A stretch of DNA of 64,000 nucleotides from Streptomyces sp. NBC_01232. GTDB lineage: Bacteria; Actinomycetota; Actinomycetes; Streptomycetales; Streptomycetaceae. The first letter of the stretch is position 1, and every line of letters begins with the position of its first letter. The translations under genes and the position numbers were made by a program. Under the pieces are notes generated by a model. The model saw only the letters and a program-made list of their open reading frames with translations. It was not told the DNA's origin and ran no database searches. Positions 17,728 through 26,636 of this stretch are shown in pieces. Location: contig NZ_CP108518.1 of assembly GCF_035989885.1 (NCBI RefSeq), positions 8,113,001-8,177,000 of the forward strand. The letters run 5' to 3'.

Positions 17728-19209
17728 TCAGCCCCGCCCCTCGCGGGGTTCGAGCGGCGGAGAGACCACCGCACAGTGCGTGTGGCACTGCGGGTGGCAT
17801 CCCCCGGGCGCGGGGGAGCGCACGGTCGCCCAGGCCACGGCCGCCCCGACCAGCAGCGCTCCCGCGCACCAGAGCATGGCCGGCCCGAACGCCGCGTCGA
17901 ACTGGCTCGCCGAGCGGTACGACTCCGGCCCCATCCCGGCCAGCAGCGGCAGCGCCGCCACGGCGAGCAGCCCGGCGGCGCGCGCCGCGGCGTTGTTGAT
18001 GCCGCTGGCCAGGCCCGCCCGGCCGGGGTCCACGGAGGACAGCACGGTCGCCGTCAGCGGAGCCACCAGGGTCACCATGCCCATGCCCAGCACCACCATC
18101 GCGGGCAGTACGTCCGTCGTGTACGAGGCCGAGGGCCCCACCCGCAGCATCAGCAGCATTCCGGCCGCGCACAGCAGCGGACCCACCGTGAGCGGGATCC
18201 GCGGCCCGATCCGCTCCCCGAGCTCTCCCGAGCGGGCCGACAGCAGGAGCATCAGCACGGTCGTCGGCAGCAGCGCGGCCCCGGCGCCCAGCGCGGAGTA
18301 TCCGGCCACCACCTGGAGCTGGAGCACGATCAGGAAGAAGAAGCCGCCGAAGGCCGCGTACACGCACAGGGTCACCAGATTGACGGCCGTGAACTGCCGG
18401 GAGGCGAAGATGTCCGGCGGCACCATCGGATCCGCCCGCCGCCGCTCGACGAGCACGAAGGCGATGCCCAGCAGGACCCCGCCCACCGCCGCGACGATCA
18501 CCGTCGGCGACCCCGTGGAGGCCTCGATCAGCGCGTAGGTGACCAGGCCGAGGGAACCCGCGCCGAGCACCGCCCCGGCCACGTCGAAGCGCCCGTGTGC
18601 ATGTGGGTCCCGCGATTCCGGTACGTGCCGAAGCGCCACCGGCACGCACAGCGCGGCCACCGGCACGTTCAGCAGGAACACCCACCGCCAGCCGGGCCCG
18701 TCCACCAGCCAGCCGCCCAGGAACGGGCCCACGGCCGCGCCCACCCCGCCCAGGCCAGACCACAGGCCGACCGCGCGGCCCCGGTCCTCGGCGCGGATCG
18801 ACCCCTGGATCAGCGCGAGGGAGCCGGGGGTCAGCAGCGCCCCGCCGACGCCCTGCAGGGCCCGGGCGGCCACCAGTACCCCGGCGTTCGGCGCTATGCC
18901 GCACAGCAGCGAGCCCACCGCGAACCACACCACGCCCAGGACGAAGATCCGGCGCCTCCCGAAGCGGTCGCCGAGGGCCCCGCCGACCAGGATCAGCCCG
19001 GCCAGGGTCAGCATGTATGCGTTCGACGTCCACTGGAGCACCGCCAGGTCGGCGTCGAGGTCCTCCCCGATGCGGGGCAGCGCCACGTTCACCACGGTCG
19101 AGTCCAGCAGGGCCATGCTCGACCCGAGCACGGTGGTCAGCAGGATCCACCGGCCGCGGGCGGACGCGAGCGGGACACCGGGGACGTTCGGCTCGGCGGG
19201 CGCGGTCAT
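17728..19209 (-). CDS. MFS drug exporter, DHA2 (EmrB/QacA) family
   Basis: A 493-residue proton antiporter with about 14 predicted transmembrane helices. DHA2 motifs are visible: LLDSTVVNVALPRIGEDL in helix 1, GDRFGRRRIFVLG in the helix 2-3 loop (motif A), and GGALLTPGSLALI. A conserved IGVAL-like segment follows. The start at 19209 (MTAPAEPN) fits the family; the frame stays open to 19299. The frameshifted DUF6629-like gene follows five bases downstream. No regulator gene adjoins it, so the substrate is unknown. Confidence 0.93.
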   Translation of the reverse strand: MTAPAEPNVPGVPLASARGRWILLTTVLGSSMALLDSTVVNVALPRIGEDLDADLAVLQWTSNAYMLTLAGLILVGGALGDRFGRRRIFVLGVVWFAVGSLLCGIAPNAGVLVAARALQGVGGALLTPGSLALIQGSIRAEDRGRAVGLWSGLGGVGAAVGPFLGGWLVDGPGWRWVFLLNVPVAALCVPVALRHVPESRDPHAHGRFDVAGAVLGAGSLGLVTYALIEASTGSPTVIVAAVGGVLLGIAFVLVERRRADPMVPPDIFASRQFTAVNLVTLCVYAAFGGFFFLIVLQLQVVAGYSALGAGAALLPTTVLMLLLSARSGELGERIGPRIPLTVGPLLCAAGMLLMLRVGPSASYTTDVLPAMVVLGMGMVTLVAPLTATVLSSVDPGRAGLASGINNAAARAAGLLAVAALPLLAGMGPESYRSASQFDAAFGPAMLWCAGALLVGAAVAWATVRSPAPGGCHPQCHTHCAVVSPPLEPREGRG

Positions 19210-19318
19210 GCTTTCAGGCTGGCCCGCGCGGCCGGTACGGGCCACCGGGAGCGGACAGGAAATCCCACGCGCCCGCCCGTCGCCGGACCAGGCCGCCATC
19301 CAACCCGCCGGCCCTCGG

Positions 19319-19378
19319 GGGTGTCTTGTCGATCATGCCGGGCCGGCGGGCTGATCCGCCCTGATCGACAAGACACCC
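19319..19378. repeat. Second palindromic repeat family, copy A
   Basis: A perfect 17-base inverted repeat: GGGTGTCTTGTCGATCA at 19319-19335 and its complement at 19362-19378, around a 26-base GC-rich centre. It stands between two divergent genes (the MFS exporter and a lipoprotein), so it is not placed to be a terminator. Related copies lie at 21010 and 32734. Confidence 0.8.
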
Positions 19379-19458
19379 GCCTACCACCGTGGCGCCGCCG
19401 CGCGTCACAAACTGGTCAAAGCCGCCCGCGACCCCGCCTCATCCCCGACAGTGTCGGG

Positions 19459-19899
19459 ATGCGCACACACCGCACCCGTGTCCTGCTCGTAACCGCTGCC
19501 GCCGCCGCATGCCTCGCCCTCGCGGGGTGCAACCCACAGGCCGCCGACGACGGCACCGGCCCGGCATCCGCCACCCCTGGCGTCACCCCTCCCGCCGCTC
19601 CTCACGCCACCACGGCCGCGCCCGCCCCGGCCGGCAGCACCCCGGCGCCGCCGAAGGCGGGAAAGCCGTCCGCCGCCGTCCCCGACTTCGTGGGCCAGGT
19701 CCTCCAGGCCGCCCAGGACGGCGCGCAGGCGGCAGGCTTCTTCCTGCTCTCCTCGCACGACGCGCTGGGCAAGAACCGCAACCAGGTATTCGACCGGAAC
19801 TGGAAGGTCTGTACGCAGACCCCGGCCGCCGGCACGAAGACCGGCATCGACACGAAGATCGACTTCGGCACGGTGAAGATCGAGGAGTCCTGTCCCTAA
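19459..19899 (+). CDS. PASTA-domain-like lipoprotein
   Basis: A 146-residue exported protein. A basic start and hydrophobic core end in a lipobox, CLALAGC, so it is membrane-anchored after lipidation. Residues 25-75 form a Thr/Pro/Ala linker. Residues 76-146 resemble one PASTA repeat (VPDFVGQVLQAAQDGAQAAG, ending with QTPAAGTKTGIDTKIDF). PASTA repeats bind peptidoglycan fragments in Ser/Thr kinases; free-standing ones like this have no assigned role. A perfect palindrome CCCGACAGTGTCGGG (19444-19458) abuts the ATG where a ribosome binding site would be, which could block initiation or be an operator. An IS remnant starts directly after the stop. Confidence 0.82.
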   Translation: MRTHRTRVLLVTAAAAACLALAGCNPQAADDGTGPASATPGVTPPAAPHATTAAPAPAGSTPAPPKAGKPSAAVPDFVGQVLQAAQDGAQAAGFFLLSSHDALGKNRNQVFDRNWKVCTQTPAAGTKTGIDTKIDFGTVKIEESCP

Positions 19900-19900
19900 G

Positions 19901-20257
19901 GGCTGTCCCGTCAAGATCTTGAGCCGGCAGGTCCGTGATCGACGGATGTCGGCTCGTCCACCGGCCGAGTGCACGGTTGTGCAGGTGGGCGATTTTGCTC
20001 ATCGCGTGATGGACGCCGTCGCCCTTTGAGCGGCAGTCTCGCAAGGTCTTCCAGGTCTTCATGACGACCTGGTGGTTGGTGGAGCAGCGAGAGTTCTTCG
20101 ACCGCTCGGCCACCGTGTGGTCACGGGTGGGAACCAAGGTTCCGTCCACGATGAGGACCGTGTTGCTGCGGAATCGCGTGCACGGGAAGACGCGGGGGCT
20201 CAGCCCGGTGAACGGGACCATCCAGGACGGCTGCGACGCCGCAATCACAGCAGACAT
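19901..20257 (-). pseudogene. IS5-family transposase remnant with in-frame internal deletions
   Basis: The minus strand keeps three blocks of a DDE transposase in one frame: the N-terminal PFTGLSPRVF, the first catalytic Asp block LIVDGTLVPTRDH plus ERSKN, and the C-terminal KTWKTLRDCRSKGDGVHH with IAHLHN. About two thirds of the normal protein, including the later catalytic residues, is missing between the blocks. One IS end (GGCTGTCCCGTCA) starts at 19901, immediately after the lipoprotein stop; the other end is not recognisable. It cannot encode an active enzyme. Confidence 0.8.
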
Positions 20258-20359
20258 CGCGAGATCATTTCCCTCGTTGCCAAGTATCCCGTGCACAGCA
20301 GTTCTGGACGATCTCACCGGCCTTGCGCGGTGCTCCCCACAGGGCCTGGGTGACCTGCG

Positions 20360-20890
20360 TCAGTCGAAGAGGGCAACAACTCCAACCACCCAGATTGCGA
20401 CGAACGCAAGGGCACCCACCAGGCAACCGATGCCCGCCAGCACACCGCCGACTGTCCACGGCTCGGAGGGCGCCTCCTCGTACTTCTCCTCCAGACCGTC
20501 CCGGTACGAGGCAGGGTCGTCCCAGTCGACGAGGCGCTCCAGCTCCTCGGCGCAGGATGTCCGCACTGCAGTCAGCTGCTTCTCCGCAAAGGCGGTGGAA
20601 GCCTTTGCCTCGGGGCCGCGCCAGGCGAGGGCCTTCATCCTCCATGCGGGAGATCCGTACCGCTCTTCGAAGGCGGCGGTCTCGTCGGCGTCGCGGTCCG
20701 CTTCGAGGTACATCCAGCGTCCGGCCTCGGCGGTGTCGCCGTAGAGCCGGTACACCTCGGCCAGGCGCCGGCGGAGTGTCAGGTCGTGCGGGAAGGATGA
20801 GACGAGACCGCGCAAACGCTGGCGCGCAAGGGGAACCCGTCCGGCGGCCAGGTCTGCCTCAACTCGGACAAGGGTCTCTCTCAGGGTCAT
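20360..20890 (-). CDS. DUF6584-like protein with C-terminal membrane anchor
   Basis: A 176-residue protein. Residues 1-70 are TPR-like helices (ETLVRVEADLAAGRVPLARQ, then RLAEVYRLYGDTAEAGRWMY). A charged middle follows, and residues 150-174 form a single hydrophobic helix (LAGIGCLVGALAFVAIWVVG), giving a cytoplasmic domain tethered by its C-terminus. I recall the family as DUF6584; no function is known. It is divergent from a small gene across a repeat element, with no operon partners. Confidence 0.83.
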   Translation of the reverse strand: MTLRETLVRVEADLAAGRVPLARQRLRGLVSSFPHDLTLRRRLAEVYRLYGDTAEAGRWMYLEADRDADETAAFEERYGSPAWRMKALAWRGPEAKASTAFAEKQLTAVRTSCAEELERLVDWDDPASYRDGLEEKYEEAPSEPWTVGGVLAGIGCLVGALAFVAIWVVGVVALFD

Positions 20891-21009
20891 GAACGCATGA
20901 TCGATTATTCCACTGGCCGCCGTCGACCCGGTTGTTCGCCCAGCACCTCCTCGCTCCGAACGGAAACCACTGAGCGGGAGACCCCCACTTGCGGGACGGG
21001 CCTTGAGGG

Positions 21010-21063
21010 GGGTGTCTTGTCGGTGTCAGAACCCGCGAGCCCGGCGTGATCGGCAAGACATCC
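21010..21063. repeat. Second palindromic repeat family, copy B
   Basis: Left arm GGGTGTCTTGTCGGTGTCA and right arm TGATCGGCAAGACATCC form an imperfect inverted repeat around a Cys/Gly-type GC core. The stretch cccgcgagcccggcgtgatc continuing to gcaagaca is repeated at 32734 with one difference. Like copy A, it lies between divergent genes. Confidence 0.75.
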
Positions 21064-21127
21064 GCTCGGGGGCGACACACCTGCGACGTCGTTCACGTTC
21101 CGGCCCACCCGCTCCTACGCTTCGGGC

Positions 21128-21418
21128 ATGGCTCTGTGGATGACCTGGACGATCACATCGGCCGCGTCGGCGGGTGAGAGCGTGGACGACGTCGAGGGAG
21201 CGGTCCGGGCCTTCGACAGGTCGGTCCAGCAAATCCTGGACCGGTTCCCGGCCAGGAGCGGCGTGCCCGCGGCGGTCCTGCGCGATGCGGCGCGGGACAT
21301 CCGTACGCGGATGCTCAGTGACGGTCGTGCGGCCGTGGAACGCGGAGAGCGCTGGTCCGCCGCCGCAGGGGAAGTGGACGTGACGCTCGTTCCGCGGGAC
21401 GGCGATTCACCCGGCTGA
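21128..21418 (+). CDS. Hypothetical protein (96 residues)
   Basis: A short cytoplasmic protein without a recognised domain. It is mainly helical: VDDVEGAVRAFDRSVQQILD and RFPARSGVPAAVLRDAARD, followed by RGERWSAAAGEVDVTLVPRD. Codon use (third positions mostly G or C) supports coding. A clear Shine-Dalgarno is lacking. It stands alone, with repeat copy B upstream and a hairpin terminator after it. The opposite strand also holds an open frame of 199 codons, which looks like its shadow. Confidence 0.6.
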   Translation: MALWMTWTITSAASAGESVDDVEGAVRAFDRSVQQILDRFPARSGVPAAVLRDAARDIRTRMLSDGRAAVERGERWSAAAGEVDVTLVPRDGDSPG

Positions 21419-21778
21419 ACCGCCGACGGTCCGGGCGGACACCCCGCCGGGCCGGGCAAGCACCCTTCTGCCGCCGGCCCGGCCCGGTATGCGACGCGCC
21501 GTGCGACGGCCATGGACCCGCAGGTCGCGAGCGTGTCCCGGGCCGTTGCCGCGCGACGTGCCGGCCGCGCGTTCCCTCTGGGCGCGGGCGAAGGCCGGGC
21601 GCCGGTCCTCCGGTACGCGAGCGGTCCGCCGACGAGCCCGCGGGCTCCGTCGTTCCCGGACCGAGGACGGCCGAAAAGCCCCCCTTGTAATGAGCATGAC
21701 GCCTCGTTCACCATGACCCGCGCACGTCACGCGCACCCTTCCCGCACAACCCGCACACGGCGTACGAGGAGACAACAC
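21419..21778. other. Leader region of the subtilase gene
   Basis: A 360-base gap. Apart from the terminator near its start I see no gene. The frame of the protease is open through it, but the sequence there (Arg/Pro-rich reading) is not protein-like and has no ribosome binding site. A relatively AT-rich patch near 21680-21710 (cccttgtaatgagcatgac) may hold the promoter; hexamers cannot be assigned. Confidence 0.45.
21447..21487 (+). terminator. Stem-loop terminator
   Basis: CCGGGCCGGG (21447-21456) pairs with CCCGGCCCGG (21478-21487) over a 21-base loop, 28 bases after the small hypothetical gene and upstream of the protease gene. Confidence 0.6.
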
Positions 21779-24700
21779 GTGGCTCAACGCAACAACCGGT
21801 CCTCACGAGCCTTACGGCCCACAAGGTCATCACGGCCCGTGCGGTCCTTACGTACGGCGCTCGCCGCCCTCACCTCGGTCCTGCTCCTGCCGATCGGCGC
21901 GGGCGTCGCCGCGGCCGCGCAGGACCCCGGCCCCGCCGCCCTGACCGCGGCCGAGCGCAAGATCGAGCCCAAGCTCCGGGCCCAGCTCGACGACTCTGCC
22001 AAGGCCGCCTTCTGGGTCTACCTCGACAGCGCCGCCGACCTCACCGCCGCGGGGAAGCAGCAGACCCGCGCCGCAAAGGCAGAAACGGTTCTGCGGATCA
22101 AGAGGGACCACGCCGCGCGCAGCCAGGCCGAGGTCGTCAAGGCCCTGCAGGGCGCGGGGGCCGAGTACACCTCGTACTGGATCGTGAACGCCGTGCGCGT
22201 CGTCGGCAGCCAGAAGCTCGCCGGGACCCTCGCACAGCGCCCCGAGGTCGCCCGGATCGACGCCGACGACAAGGTCGTCCTCCCCAAGCCCACCGAGGGC
22301 AAGCGGGAGAAGGCCGTCGCCGACGCCATCGAGTGGAACATCGACCGGATCAAGGCCCCGCAGGTCTGGGACCAGGTCGGGGTGCGCGGCGAGGGCATAG
22401 TCGTCGCCAACATCGACAGCGGCGTGGACTACACCCACCCGGCCGTGAACAACCAGTACCGCGGCAAGAAGGCGGACGGCACGTACGACCACGCCTACAA
22501 CTGGTTCGACCCGGCGGGCGTGTGCACCACCGCGGCCCCGTGCGACAACAACGACCACGGCACCCACACCATGGGCACGATGGTCGGCGACGACGGCGGC
22601 GCCAACAAGATCGGCGTGGCCCCCGGCGCCAAGTGGATCGCGGCCAAGGGCTGCGAGTCGAACTCCTGCTCCGAGGCCTCCCTCCTCGCCTCGGGCCAGT
22701 GGATCGTCGCCCCGACCGACCCGAGCGGTCAGAACCCGCGCCCCGATCTCGCCCCGCACATCGTCAACAACTCCTGGGGCGGCAGCGGCGGCGACACCTG
22801 GTACCAGCAGATCGTCGACACCTGGCGGGCGGCCGGCATCTTCCCGGCCTTCTCCAACGGGAACTCAGGCCCGAGCTGCAACACCGCCGGCTCGCCCGGC
22901 GACTACGCCAGCTCCTACAGCTCCGGCGCCTTCGACATCAACAACGCCATCGCGTCGTTCTCCTCGCGCGGCGCCGGCCCCGGCGGCATCATCAAGCCGA
23001 ACATCGCCGCCCCCGGCGTGAACGTCCGCTCCTCCGTTCCCGGCGGCGCGTACGAGGCCTTCTCCGGCACCTCGATGGCCTCGCCGCACACCGCGGCCGC
23101 CGTCGCCCTGCTCTGGTCCGCCGCGCCCGCCCTGGAAGGCGACGTCGCGCAGACCGAGGCGCTCTTCGACGGCACCGCCCTGGACACCGACAGCAGCCAG
23201 TGCGGGGGCAACGCCGCCGACAACAACGTCTTCGGTGAGGGCCGGCTCGACATCCTCGCCGCCGTCAACGCCGCCCCGCGCGGCGCCATCGGCTCGCTCG
23301 GCGGCACCGTACGCGCCGGCGACCAGCCCGTCGCGGGCGTGAAGATCACCGCCGACGGCCCGATCGACCGCACCACCACCACCGGGGCCGACGGCAGCTA
23401 CCGCTTCGCCTCCCTCTCGGTCGGCGACTACACCCTGACCGCCGCCAAGTTCGGTTACGGACAGCAGACCGCGACGGCCACGGTGACCGAGAACGGCACC
23501 GCCACCGGCGACTTCACCCTGACCCAGGCCGCCTCCGGCAAACTCACCGGCACGGTCTCCTCGGCCGCCGGCCCCGCCGCGGGCGCCTCCGTCACCATCG
23601 CGGACACCCCGGTGACCGCGACCGCCGACGCCCAGGGCCGCTTCGAGGTGGCCCTGCCGCACGGCACGTACGACGTGAACGCCACCCACGCCTCCCGCTG
23701 CGTCACCGGCGGTACGGCGAAGGTCACCGTCGCCGGAGACGCCACCGTCGCGGTCAGCCTGCCCGAGCGCACCGACGGCTACGGCTACGCCTGCGCCGCC
23801 GCGGGCGACCGCCCGTACGTCGAGGGCACCCGCCAGCTCGCGCTCACCGGTGACAACACCACCGAGCGCGTCGACCTGCCCTTCCCGCTGCCCCTGTACG
23901 GCAAGACGTACGGCCAGGCCTGGATCGGCACCAACGGCACCGTCAGCTTCGGCGGCAACCACACCAGTGACATCAACGGGGACCTCCCGAGCACGGCCAC
24001 GCCCAACGCGGCCCTGTACCCGTTCTGGGACGACCTCGTCGTCGGCGCCACGGGCAGCGGATCCGGTGTCTTCACCGCCGTCACCGGCACCGCTCCGCAC
24101 CGGAGTTACGTGATCGAGTGGCGCCAGGTGGCCCACTGGTCGGCCCAGGCCGACAAGTTCTCCTTCTCGGCGACGATCGGCGAGGACGGCACCGTCTCGT
24201 ACTCCTACAAGGGGACGGGCGGCACCGGGATCAAGGGCGGCTCCTCGGCCACGGTCGGTGTGGAGAACGCGGCCGGAACCGACGCCTTCAAGTACTCCTT
24301 CAACACCGGGGTCATCACGGACGGCCTGTCCATCGCGTTCCGGACCACCAAGAGCGGAGTGGTGGCGGGCCGGGTGCTCGACGCCAACGACGGCAACGGC
24401 GTCGCGGGCGCCACGGTGACCGTCGGTACCGGCGACGGCGCGGTCTCCGCCACCACGGCGGCGGACGGCGGATACGTCGTCCAGAGCCCCTCGGGCTCGC
24501 TCCCCGTCTCGCTGGCCGCACCCCAGTACGAGTCCGCCACGGCGACGGTGAACGTCAAGGCCGCCGACGTCACGGCCGTGACGCAGTCCCTGCGCACCGG
24601 AAAGGTGACGGCGTCCACGCCGTCCGTCGAGGTCGTCCTCCCGGCGGACCAGCGGCGGACGCGGACCCTGGACCTGACCAACCCGGGCCTCGGCACGGCG

Positions 24701-25387
24701 TTCACGGTGTCCGAGGAAGCGGCCTGGCTCACGGCCACACCGGCGACCGGGAACCTCCCGACCGGCGCGAAGACCCCGGTCACCCTTACGGTCGACACGA
24801 CCGGACTGGCTCCGGGAACGGTCCTCACAGCCGACCTGAAGATCACCTCCGCGAGCGGCCGGACCCCGGTCCTGACCGTCCCGGTCAAGGTCGTCGTTCC
24901 GCGCTACCAGGTCGGCCTCGACGCGGGCTCCGGCTACGGCAGCACCGACGCCCTGGGTGACGCCTGGTCGCCGGACCGCAAGTACACGCCCGGCTCCTAC
25001 GGCTACCAGGGCAACGGCACCATCCAGTCCACCGGCCGCACCATCGCCGGTACGGACGAGCAGTGGCTGTTCCGCAACGCCCGTGAGGGCATGTACGAAT
25101 ACCGCTTCGACAACGTGCCGAACGGCACCTACACGGTGGAGCTCGGCTTCGCGGAGCTCTCCTCCACCAAGCCGAACAAGCGCGTCTTCGACGTCCTGGC
25201 CGAGGGCACGCAGGTCCTGCCCTCCCTGGACATCGCCCTGGAGGCCGGCACCTACAAGGCCCTGACCCGTACGTACACGGTCACGGTCACGGACGGGGTC
25301 CTCAACATCCGCTTCGTTACGCACAGCGGATTCGGCAAGCCCCTGCTCAACACCCTGCGGGTGACCGACCGCCCGGACAAGAGCTAG
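21779..25387 (+). CDS. Large secreted S8 subtilisin-like protease with accessory beta domains
   Basis: A 1202-residue exported protease resembling bacillopeptidase F. GTG 21779 is chosen because GAGGAG precedes it. In order: a signal peptide after an Arg/Ser-rich start; an I9-type propeptide (to about residue 180); the S8 domain with Asp213 (NIDSGVDYTHP), His260 (DHGTHTMGTMVG) and Ser432 (SGTSMASPH); two carboxypeptidase-regulatory-like domains (about 505-660); a beta-sandwich domain (LYGKTYGQAWIGTNGTVSFG); another regulatory-like domain; a BACON-like immunoglobulin fold; and a malectin-like C-terminal domain (LDAGSGYGSTDALGDAW). The appended modules probably bind polymers or carbohydrate. 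It is monocistronic. Confidence 0.95.
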   Translation: MAQRNNRSSRALRPTRSSRPVRSLRTALAALTSVLLLPIGAGVAAAAQDPGPAALTAAERKIEPKLRAQLDDSAKAAFWVYLDSAADLTAAGKQQTRAAKAETVLRIKRDHAARSQAEVVKALQGAGAEYTSYWIVNAVRVVGSQKLAGTLAQRPEVARIDADDKVVLPKPTEGKREKAVADAIEWNIDRIKAPQVWDQVGVRGEGIVVANIDSGVDYTHPAVNNQYRGKKADGTYDHAYNWFDPAGVCTTAAPCDNNDHGTHTMGTMVGDDGGANKIGVAPGAKWIAAKGCESNSCSEASLLASGQWIVAPTDPSGQNPRPDLAPHIVNNSWGGSGGDTWYQQIVDTWRAAGIFPAFSNGNSGPSCNTAGSPGDYASSYSSGAFDINNAIASFSSRGAGPGGIIKPNIAAPGVNVRSSVPGGAYEAFSGTSMASPHTAAAVALLWSAAPALEGDVAQTEALFDGTALDTDSSQCGGNAADNNVFGEGRLDILAAVNAAPRGAIGSLGGTVRAGDQPVAGVKITADGPIDRTTTTGADGSYRFASLSVGDYTLTAAKFGYGQQTATATVTENGTATGDFTLTQAASGKLTGTVSSAAGPAAGASVTIADTPVTATADAQGRFEVALPHGTYDVNATHASRCVTGGTAKVTVAGDATVAVSLPERTDGYGYACAAAGDRPYVEGTRQLALTGDNTTERVDLPFPLPLYGKTYGQAWIGTNGTVSFGGNHTSDINGDLPSTATPNAALYPFWDDLVVGATGSGSGVFTAVTGTAPHRSYVIEWRQVAHWSAQADKFSFSATIGEDGTVSYSYKGTGGTGIKGGSSATVGVENAAGTDAFKYSFNTGVITDGLSIAFRTTKSGVVAGRVLDANDGNGVAGATVTVGTGDGAVSATTAADGGYVVQSPSGSLPVSLAAPQYESATATVNVKAADVTAVTQSLRTGKVTASTPSVEVVLPADQRRTRTLDLTNPGLGTAFTVSEEAAWLTATPATGNLPTGAKTPVTLTVDTTGLAPGTVLTADLKITSASGRTPVLTVPVKVVVPRYQVGLDAGSGYGSTDALGDAWSPDRKYTPGSYGYQGNGTIQSTGRTIAGTDEQWLFRNAREGMYEYRFDNVPNGTYTVELGFAELSSTKPNKRVFDVLAEGTQVLPSLDIALEAGTYKALTRTYTVTVTDGVLNIRFVTHSGFGKPLLNTLRVTDRPDKS

Positions 25388-25813
25388 GCGAGCACAGGGG
25401 CGCCCGGGTACTGGACGTACGTACCCGGGTGCCCCGGACGGGCCGCGCCCCACGCCTCAGGACCGGGTGCGGCCCGTCCGCCCGGCACCGGCGGCTGCAG
25501 CTGATCGGGCGATTGGCGGAGCTCGGCGATCCGCGCGCCGCGGAACACCTCCACGCCGTCGCCCTGGACACCACCGTCGACGCCTCGTCCCGCGGGTACG
25601 CCGCCGAGGCCCCGGACGCGCTCGGGGACACCCGGGCAGCCGGGATCCTCGACGCGCTCGCCGACGGGCCCGCTCAGGACGACGGACATCCGGGCCGACC
25701 GGGGTGGTGAGGGGGCGCACGGTGCCGGCCGTGAGCGGCATTCGGGTGGCGGGGGCCCGGTCTCGCCCCGGCCTGCCGGGCCGGCCCGGGCGGGCTCGTT
25801 AACGTGGGCGACC
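25388..25813. other. Intergenic region with a possible HEAT-like gene fragment
   Basis: A 426-base gap between the protease and a beta-lactamase-like gene. It holds only the short HEAT-like open frame listed separately. Imperfect dyads such as gtacgtacccgggt near 25418 may be part of a terminator. No other gene is convincing. Confidence 0.4.
25429..25710 (+). pseudogene. Possible fragment of a HEAT-repeat protein
   Basis: A 93-codon frame. Residues 20-75 (RRLQLIGRLAELGDPRAAEH, then SSRGYAAEAPDALGDTRAAG) have the two-helix pattern and GD-x-RAA spacing of HEAT-like repeats, with coding-like codon use. The first 19 residues and the tail are not protein-like, and there is no ribosome binding site. 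It is most likely the remnant of a larger gene. Chance resemblance is possible. Confidence 0.35.
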
Positions 25814-26584
25814 ATGACCCTCCTGTGCGACCAGGCCACCGCCGTCCGGGCCCTCGTCGGGTCCGCCGACCCCGGGGCGGTGTGGGCCGTCGGCGGCCCC
25901 GAAGGCCCACAGGCGGGTTCGGAGGCCGGACCCGCGGACGAAGCCTTCGACGTGGGCGGCCTCACCGCCGTCCTCGCGCTCTGGCCGGTCATCGGCGCCC
26001 TCGTCGACGAGGGCGCGCTGCACCTGCACACGCCCCTCACCGCCTACGGGGACGAGGCCTCCGCGGACACCCCCGACGGGACCACCGCCCACCACCTCCT
26101 CACCCACCCGGGCGGCGCCGCGGCCCTCACCCGTCTCGCCGAACACCTCTCCGGCAGCCCGCTCGCCGACCTCGCCGCCACCCGGGTCTGGCGCCCCCTG
26201 GGCATGACCGGAACGCGTTTCACCGATGCCGCCCTCCACGCGCCCCTCGGCGACCTGGTCCGCTTCCTGCGGCACGTTCTCGCCGCCGCGGCCCCCGCAC
26301 CGGCCGGCTCCACGGCCCCGGAGGGCATCACCGAGGGCATCACCCGCGCCTGGGCCACCGAGTCGCTCCGGATCCGCACCGGCGAACTCGTCCCCGCCCG
26401 CGGACTGCTCTGGCAGCCCGCCCCGCACGGGGTCTGGACCCACCACGCCCCGCAGGACGGCGGCCCGGCCCTCTGGATGTCCCCCCGCCACCACCGCTGG
26501 GCGGTCCTCCTCCCGACGGCGGTGCGCAGCGGGCTGCGCACGGCGTTCCGCGAAGCCGTCTTCACCCCAACTTCCGTCATGTAA
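25814..26584 (+). CDS. Beta-lactamase-fold protein lacking the SxxK motif
   Basis: A 256-residue protein of the class C beta-lactamase/serine hydrolase family. Family landmarks remain: the helix after the active site (LWPVIGALVDEGALHLHTPL), TAHHLLTHPGG, and VWRPLGMTGTRFTDAALHAPLGDLVRF. The place of the nucleophilic Ser-x-x-Lys (normally in a segment like FDLASLTK) reads FDVGGLTAV, so both Ser and Lys are gone. The protein is also shorter than usual (about 350-400) and has no signal peptide. It is probably not a hydrolase; a binding role or early decay are both possible. Confidence 0.75.
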   Translation: MTLLCDQATAVRALVGSADPGAVWAVGGPEGPQAGSEAGPADEAFDVGGLTAVLALWPVIGALVDEGALHLHTPLTAYGDEASADTPDGTTAHHLLTHPGGAAALTRLAEHLSGSPLADLAATRVWRPLGMTGTRFTDAALHAPLGDLVRFLRHVLAAAAPAPAGSTAPEGITEGITRAWATESLRIRTGELVPARGLLWQPAPHGVWTHHAPQDGGPALWMSPRHHRWAVLLPTAVRSGLRTAFREAVFTPTSVM

Positions 26585-26636
26585 AAGGAAGTTGTGTCGG
26601 ACTCTGGGGGCTCCCCCCCCAGCAGGTCGTGGCCGG

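Noticed and set aside
18539..19364. Plus-strand open frames over the MFS gene
   Set aside because: They are Arg/Pro/Ser/Thr-rich shadows of a 14-helix membrane protein.
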